Below are positions 7,467 through 10,867 of a stretch of DNA of 10,867 nucleotides, one piece after another. The notes under the pieces were generated by a model. It was not told where the DNA came from. It saw nothing but the letters and a program-made list of their open reading frames with translations, and ran no database searches. Source of the DNA: Calditerrivibrio sp. (lineage in GTDB: Bacteria; Chrysiogenota; Deferribacteres; Deferribacterales; Calditerrivibrionaceae); assembly GCA_020217115.1 (NCBI GenBank), contig JAIWOA010000083.1, positions 1 through 10,867 of the forward strand. Direction: 5' to 3'. The position numbers and the translations under genes are program-made. The number at the start of each line of letters is the position of its first letter. Within the stretch, counting starts at the first letter, position 1.

Positions 7467-8338
7467 TGGCTGAAATTAGTGCTGCTTTAGTTAAAGAATT
7501 GAGGGAGAGAACCGGTGCAGGGATGATGGACTGTAAGAAAGCCCTTTCTGAAGTTGGTGGAGATCTTGAACAAGCTATCGAATATCTGAGAAAGAAAGGA
7601 TTGTCATCTGCTGCTAAAAAGGCTGGGAGAATAGCTGCTGAAGGGATAATTGCTGAATATATAGATGGTAATAAGGGAGTTATTGTAGAAGTAAACAGTG
7701 AAACAGATTTTGTTGCAAGAAATGAGGAATTTGTCAATTTTGCTAAAGAGATAGCAGCTAACATAGTCAAGAACAATGTCAATACAGTTGAAGAGCTACT
7801 TAATTCAAAATTCAATGGTGGTGATTCTGTTAATGATGTTTTAAATACAAAAATTGCCAAAATAGGTGAAAAGATAGATATAAGAAGATTTTCCAGAATG
7901 GAGGGTGGGCTTGTCGCTACTTACATACACCTTGGTGGTAAGATAGGTGTTATAGTTAAGCTTGATGGTGGAGATCAGGCACTTGCTAAGGATATATGCC
8001 TTCACATTGCTGCTTCTAATCCTATGTATCTCGATAGCTCCAGTGTTGACCCAGAATTTATAAAAAAAGAGGAAGAGATACTCACTGCTAAGCAAAAAGA
8101 AGCTGGCAAGCCAGATAATATAATTCCAAATATTGTTAAAGGACAAATTGCAAAATACCTTAAGGAAATTTGTCTTATGAGCCAGCCATTTGTAAAAAAT
8201 CCTGACATGACTATTGAGCAGCTTCTGGCAGAAAAAAAAGCCAAAATTGTTCAGTATTCAAGGTATCAAGTAGGTGAGGGTATCGAAAAAAAGCAGGAAA
8301 ATTTTGTGGAAGAGGTAATGAAACAGATCAAGGGTTAG
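7466..8338 (+). CDS. tsf: Translation elongation factor Ts
   Basis: A 290-residue cytoplasmic guanine-nucleotide exchange factor that releases GDP from EF-Tu. The N-terminal UBA-like domain carries LVKELRERTGAGMMDCKKAL (8-27), and the TDFVARN motif that contacts EF-Tu is at residues 79-85. The first core subdomain holds GGKIGVIVKL (156-165), and the coiled-coil and C-terminal module (about 190-290) end in QENFVEEVMKQIKG. The length is typical of the full-size bacterial form. The ATG at 7466 shares one base with the rpsB stop and uses the AGGAGG at 7453-7458. Unlike the common rpsB-tsf-pyrH-frr order, a strong terminator follows directly and the next genes face the other way. Confidence 0.98.
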   Translation: MAEISAALVKELRERTGAGMMDCKKALSEVGGDLEQAIEYLRKKGLSSAAKKAGRIAAEGIIAEYIDGNKGVIVEVNSETDFVARNEEFVNFAKEIAANIVKNNVNTVEELLNSKFNGGDSVNDVLNTKIAKIGEKIDIRRFSRMEGGLVATYIHLGGKIGVIVKLDGGDQALAKDICLHIAASNPMYLDSSSVDPEFIKKEEEILTAKQKEAGKPDNIIPNIVKGQIAKYLKEICLMSQPFVKNPDMTIEQLLAEKKAKIVQYSRYQVGEGIEKKQENFVEEVMKQIKG

Positions 8339-8388
8339 TTTGCCCTCTTGAAGTTTCTTTTAATGTAATTGCAAAGTTGAATAAATTC

Positions 8389-8418
8389 TAAGGGCAGTTT
8401 ATCTGCCCTTATTTTTTT
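8389..8418 (+). terminator. Rho-independent terminator of rpsB-tsf
   Basis: TAAGGGCAG (8389-8397) and CTGCCCTTA (8403-8411) form a perfect nine-bp stem around a TTTAT loop. It is followed by seven T's (8412-8418). It lies 50 bases after the tsf stop and ends the operon. Confidence 0.93.
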
Positions 8419-8428
8419 ATAATATCAA

Positions 8429-8755
8429 TTATTGGTTGTTATATGGGTAGTTTTTATCTGTAAAATAAGGGACAAGACAGCCTATGACCCTTGGAATACA
8501 GGTCATTCTTACACTGTATTTTGATTTATTCCCTTCTTTCTTTATATTTAGTATACCGAGCTTGAGCATTATTCTTAAATGTTTTGTCACATTACTACGT
8601 TCAAAATCAAAATATGATTCAATTTCATAAACATACTTTGGAGATTCCCATAGTATTTGTAGAATTTTGAGCCTATGTTCATCGGACATAGCCTTGAAGA
8701 CAGCACTCAAATTCGAAATCATTTCATCGCTAATATCGCTAATATCATGTTCCAT
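8429..8755 (-). CDS. ArsR-family winged-helix transcriptional repressor
   Basis: A 108-residue DNA-binding protein of ArsR/SmtB size. FKAMSDEHRLKILQIL (20-35) is the typical first helices; the recognition helix and wing follow in RSNVTKHLRIMLKLGILNIKKEGNKSKYSV (53-82). The ELCVC metal site of classical ArsR is absent. The only cysteines are Cys86 and Cys93 (CX6C) near the C-terminal dimer helix, which could sense metal, arsenite-like ligands or reactive sulfur; the inducer is unknown. I chose ATG at 8755 because the 22 residues added by a TTG at 8821 run through the terminator of the upstream gene and look unlike protein. No strong ribosome binding site precedes the ATG. The gene is last in the rhodanese cluster, separated from it by that terminator, so it may have its own weak promoter or depend on read-through. 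Confidence 0.88.
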   Translation of the reverse strand: MEHDISDISDEMISNLSAVFKAMSDEHRLKILQILWESPKYVYEIESYFDFERSNVTKHLRIMLKLGILNIKKEGNKSKYSVRMTCIPRVIGCLVPYFTDKNYPYNNQ

Positions 8756-8786
8756 AATATAACCAACCCAAAATTTTATAAGTAAC

Positions 8787-8819
8787 AAAAAAAGGGGAGA
8801 ATAGGATAATTCTCTCCCC
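8787..8819 (-). terminator. Terminator between the rhodanese lipoprotein gene and the ArsR gene
   Basis: On the minus strand GGGGAGA (8819-8813) pairs with TCTCCCC (8800-8794) over seven bp, followed by seven T's (8793-8787). An alternative fold pairs GGGG/CCCC and GAAT/ATTC with a small bulge. It lies 17 bases past the lipoprotein stop and 32 bases before the ArsR ATG. Confidence 0.8.
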
Positions 8820-8835
8820 AACTTAATTTTTTTAT

Positions 8836-9321
8836 CTATTTAACTTGAGCTTTGCCAGGACCTGCATAGCCTACGTTAGAGTTCAGGTAGAACATTTTGC
8901 TAACATCAGCATTGCAATCCTCTTTCAATCCAGAATACATTTCACCAGCTCTTGAACCTGTTGCACATACAAAAACAACATATTTATCTTTTGGTATTCT
9001 TGAAAGAACAGACTCACACCCTTTTTCTTTATATATATCATTTATATATATATGCTGAGCACCTTCAAAATGTCCAGCTGCAAATTCAAAGGGGGTCCTT
9101 ACATCTATGATTTGAACATTTGCTGGTTTTTTGCCTTGAATTTCTGTTATGAAGAACTGTTTGTCAACTTCCCCTTCTTCTTTGCCGGGCTTTATTTTAC
9201 CAATGGTATATTGTTGTTTCGCTTCAGGTTTTGCTACCTGAGCAACAGATTGAGATTTTTCTGCACCACACCCTACAAAAAATAAATTTGAAATCACAAC
9301 TGCTAAAAGTAATTTTTTCAT
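8836..9321 (-). CDS. Rhodanese-domain lipoprotein
   Basis: A 161-residue single-domain rhodanese predicted to be tethered to a membrane outside the cytoplasm. The lipoprotein signal MKKLLLAVVISNLFFVGC puts the lipidated Cys at residue 18, followed by Gly-Ala, which does not signal inner-membrane retention by the Asp+2 rule. A flexible linker (20-55) leads to the rhodanese fold: IDVRTPFEFAAGHFEGA (72-88) and active loop CATGSR with catalytic Cys119 and Arg124. Such proteins carry persulfide sulfur from donors to acceptors such as cyanide, thiols or sulfite; the substrate here is unknown. ATG at 9321 is chosen because AAGGAGG, which shares two A's with the upstream stop TAA, lies six bases before it. 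An in-frame GTG/ATG-type extension upstream would spoil the signal. It is co-transcribed with, and probably coupled to, the preceding rhodanese gene. Confidence 0.92.
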   Translation of the reverse strand: MKKLLLAVVISNLFFVGCGAEKSQSVAQVAKPEAKQQYTIGKIKPGKEEGEVDKQFFITEIQGKKPANVQIIDVRTPFEFAAGHFEGAQHIYINDIYKEKGCESVLSRIPKDKYVVFVCATGSRAGEMYSGLKEDCNADVSKMFYLNSNVGYAGPGKAQVK

Positions 9322-9331
9322 ATATACCTCC

Positions 9332-10000
9332 TTATAAGTTACCATTAAAGACAAATGTCATTTTGTAGCCTGCATTGAATATCTTTTCTGCAGCGGCATA
9401 GTTTTCTTTTGGATTGTTAGATCCAGTTACAACTATGTTTTTTGCTTTATCAATGTTTTGAGATAAAAACTTATCTACTTCATCAAATTTTACTAATACA
9501 GCACCATCATTAAGGTATTTTTTTGCCCCCTTATCTGTAACTTCTTGATAGTAAGCACCTTCCACCCATACAGGTCCTTTAACGAAAGCTTTAAGATTGG
9601 TATAACCTTTTTCTTTAAACTGTTTCAGATCGTTTAAACTCATTGGGCAAGGTCTACCAACTCCAGATATAATTTCTACATCCATAGGTAAATTAAGTTT
9701 TTGAAATTCTGGGAAGAGTCTTTCAAATTTTGCGTCATAGATATTTATTGCAGTTGGTATATGACCAACATCATAGTTCCTCGCTGGTCTTGCATCAACA
9801 AAGATTACTGTTTTTTTACCTTCAATTGCATCATTAAGTTTTGACCTAACATAGTTAAAGTCAACAGGTAAAAGGTTGTTAGCTGCACATTCTTTGAGAA
9901 TCACTTCTGCTGGTGGGAGAACTATTGAAGGTCCAGAATCTGCAAACAAAGGGATTGAAAAAATTGCAAAAACTAAAATAATAAAAAATTTCTTTAACAT
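9332..10000 (-). CDS. Secreted tandem rhodanese-like protein, catalytic cysteine displaced or lost
   Basis: A 222-residue protein with a Sec signal (MLKKFFIILVFAIFSIPLFA, cleavage after residue 20), so periplasmic. The first rhodanese-like domain covers about 28-155, with VDARPARNYDVGHIPTAINI at 68-87, the standard CH2-type motif. The expected active-site line reads IISGVGRPCPMS (110-121): Ser112 stands where relatives have the YC of the catalytic loop, and the only nearby thiol is Cys118 in CPMS. The remainder (about 160-222) looks like a second, shortened rhodanese half, with VVTGSNNPKENYAAAEKIFNAGY (190-212) in place of a catalytic loop and no Cys. It may bind or pass sulfur, or scaffold, rather than be a normal sulfurtransferase. 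ATG at 10000 has AAGGAGG six bases upstream. It is the first gene of the operon; the lipoprotein starts 10 bases beyond its stop. Confidence 0.88.
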   Translation of the reverse strand: MLKKFFIILVFAIFSIPLFADSGPSIVLPPAEVILKECAANNLLPVDFNYVRSKLNDAIEGKKTVIFVDARPARNYDVGHIPTAINIYDAKFERLFPEFQKLNLPMDVEIISGVGRPCPMSLNDLKQFKEKGYTNLKAFVKGPVWVEGAYYQEVTDKGAKKYLNDGAVLVKFDEVDKFLSQNIDKAKNIVVTGSNNPKENYAAAEKIFNAGYKMTFVFNGNL

Positions 10001-10025
10001 AATTCCTCCTTTCCTAAGTTGTTTT

Positions 10026-10041
10026 GTGAATAAAAGTTCAC
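10026..10041. promoter_or_regulatory. Palindrome B, candidate ArsR-type operator at the transcription start
   Basis: GTGAA (10026-10030), six bases TAAAAG, TTCAC (10037-10041). It includes the TGAA-N6-TTCA core of ArsR/SmtB operators. It lies just downstream of the -10 of the rhodanese promoter, about where transcription should begin (near 10040), a position suited to repression. Confidence 0.55.
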
Positions 10042-10046
10042 TAAAC

Positions 10047-10075
10047 AATCTATATAAAAAAATATACGATGTCAA
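10047..10075 (-). promoter_or_regulatory. Promoter of the rhodanese operon
   Basis: A perfect -35 TTGACA (10075-10070) is followed, after 17 bases that include seven T's, by TAGATT (10052-10047), a 4/6 -10. Transcription would start near 10040 and give a leader of about 40 bases ending in AAGGAGG. The promoter lies between two like palindromes. Confidence 0.65.
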
Positions 10076-10079
10076 TAAA

Positions 10080-10101
10080 AATGTGAAAAACAATTCACAT
10101 T
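10080..10101. promoter_or_regulatory. Palindrome A, candidate ArsR-type operator upstream of the -35
   Basis: AATGTGAA (10080-10087), six bases AAACAA, TTCACATT (10094-10101): a perfect eight-bp inverted repeat with the same GTGAA-N6-TTCAC heart as palindrome B. It abuts the -35 of the rhodanese promoter and lies about 50 bases upstream of the likely start of the divergent phosphodiesterase transcript, so it could act on both. Confidence 0.6.
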
Positions 10102-10129
10102 CTTTTTTAAAATTTAAAATATTATTGAT

Positions 10130-10135
10130 TATAAT
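10130..10135 (+). promoter_or_regulatory. Candidate -10 for the phosphodiesterase gene
   Basis: TATAAT is a perfect -10 in a very AT-rich stretch with TG three bases upstream of it; no good -35 is present at 17 bases. Transcription from about 10142 would leave a 40-base leader if translation begins at 10182. AT richness makes this weak. Confidence 0.35.
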
Positions 10136-10181
10136 TTTTTAATGTGATATGAAAAATTTTAAACTAATTCTGGGGTTTTTT

Positions 10182-10867
10182 ATGATAAGAAAAATTTTGT
10201 TTATATCGTTTTTTATTTTTTATTCATTGAGTTCTTTTGCTCAATCTGGTTCTGTCATTGTTATATCAATTGATGCTCTACATCCTGATGCAATAAAGGC
10301 TGTAAAACCTGAAAATATAGGTAAATTGATGAATAAAGGTGTTTACAACCTTAATGGTAAAAGTGTTAACCCACCTAAGACACTTATATCTCATACTGCG
10401 ATGTTTACAGGACTATTACCTGAAGATAGTGGTTATACTTCCAATGTCTGGAAAGTTGGTGAACCTACAGTAAAAGGTTCAACAATCTTTGAGGATGCCA
10501 AAAAAAATGGGTTTAAAACATATTATGTTTATTCAAAACAGAAGCTTGGTTTTTTAGAGAATAAATTTATTGACAGGTCGATTTTTGGAAAAGATGATTC
10601 TGTTGCAATAGTAGAAAAAATAATTAAAAATGAAAAGAAGCCATTTTTTATCTTTTTACATATAAGTGGTCTTGATGATGTTGGGCCAAAATATGGTTTT
10701 TTATCTAATGAGTATCTGGATGAATTTAAGCTTATTGATGAGGATCTAAAAGATATCATCGATTATTTTATAAAATTAGATAAATCTACAATCATTGTTA
10801 CAAGTGACCATTCTGGACATGAAAAAGAACATGGAACCGAAGATCCAGAAGATTATAAATTGCCTTT
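10182..10867 (+). CDS. Secreted phosphodiesterase/nucleotide pyrophosphatase-like protein of the alkaline phosphatase superfamily (3' end outside window)
   Basis: The gene runs off the right edge; 228 codons are visible. A Sec signal (MIRKILFISFFIFYSLSSFA, cleavage likely after residue 20) points to the periplasm or outside. The fold starts VIVISIDALHPDAI, with the first metal-binding Asp in SIDAL. Next comes NPPKTLISHTAMFTGLLPEDSG, which matches the type I phosphodiesterase/NPP pattern; the Thr after PPK is the likely nucleophile. Near the edge VTSDHSGHEKEHG supplies the Asp-His metal ligands. The enzyme would hydrolyse phosphodiester or phosphomonoester bonds using two divalent metals, probably zinc; the substrate cannot be told. 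ATG at 10182 is preferred, with CTGGGG six bases upstream and a clean signal peptide. An in-frame ATG at 10149 adds 11 residues and has no clear ribosome binding site. It is divergent from the rhodanese operon across a shared 181-base control region. Confidence 0.87.
   Translation, partial: MIRKILFISFFIFYSLSSFAQSGSVIVISIDALHPDAIKAVKPENIGKLMNKGVYNLNGKSVNPPKTLISHTAMFTGLLPEDSGYTSNVWKVGEPTVKGSTIFEDAKKNGFKTYYVYSKQKLGFLENKFIDRSIFGKDDSVAIVEKIIKNEKKPFFIFLHISGLDDVGPKYGFLSNEYLDEFKLIDEDLKDIIDYFIKLDKSTIIVTSDHSGHEKEHGTEDPEDYKLP

Noticed and set aside
8756..8821. N-terminal extension of the ArsR protein to a TTG at 8821
   Set aside because: It would be translated through the terminator hairpin and T-tract of the upstream gene, and relatives begin near the ATG at 8755.
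9029..9050. Alternating TA tract
   Set aside because: It encodes the Ile-Tyr-Ile-Asn-Asp-Ile-Tyr segment of the rhodanese lipoprotein; ordinary AT-rich codon use.
10082..10099. TGTGA and TCACA half-sites, resembling a CRP box
   Set aside because: The halves are eight bases apart, not the six of CRP/HcpR sites; the second palindrome nearby shares the GTGAA-N6-TTCAC spacing, which fits ArsR/SmtB operators better.

Overview
The window is a strongly AT-rich bacterial chromosome segment (roughly one third G+C by eye, not counted) with dense, short-spaced genes and AGGAGG-type ribosome binding sites. It has a Gram-negative envelope: an outer-membrane beta-barrel with terminal Phe, a lipoprotein and a periplasmic protein with Sec signals, and a biosynthetic peptidoglycan transglycosylase. 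The gene style resembles Deferribacterota (Calditerrivibrio/Deferribacter type). That placement is an impression from protein style, not a computed result. There is no tRNA, rRNA, insertion sequence, CRISPR or phage gene.

Layout. (1) 1-3582, plus: the 3' part of an RND/MMPL-type transporter carrying a C-terminal cyclic-nucleotide-binding domain, followed with no spacer by an outer-membrane barrel protein; the pair looks like one operon. (2) 5361-3602, minus: a two-TM, MthK-like potassium channel with an RCK domain, then the monofunctional transglycosylase MtgA. (3) 5507-6496, plus: a zinc-free PIG3-type quinone oxidoreductase. (4) 6666-8338, plus: rpsB-tsf (ribosomal protein S2, elongation factor Ts), overlapping by one base, preceded by a structured leader and closed by a strong intrinsic terminator. 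(5) 10000-8429, minus: a small sulfur-type cluster of a secreted tandem rhodanese-like protein, a rhodanese lipoprotein, a terminator, and an ArsR-family repressor. (6) 10182 to the right edge, plus: the start of an alkaline-phosphatase-superfamily phosphodiesterase, divergent from the rhodanese operon.

Most notable points. The channel gene has a near-ideal internal ribosome binding site placed exactly where the archaeal MthK gene starts its free RCK subunit, so this gene may also encode both full channel and soluble gating ring. The promoter of the rhodanese operon is bracketed by two palindromes of the form GTGAA-N6-TTCAC, which contain the TGAA-N6-TTCA core of ArsR/SmtB operators; an ArsR-family gene lies at the end of the same cluster. 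Together these suggest a self-contained sulfur- or metal-responsive extracytoplasmic rhodanese system. The rpsB leader can fold into a long interrupted stem with a continuous 3' arm, a candidate site for S2 autoregulation.
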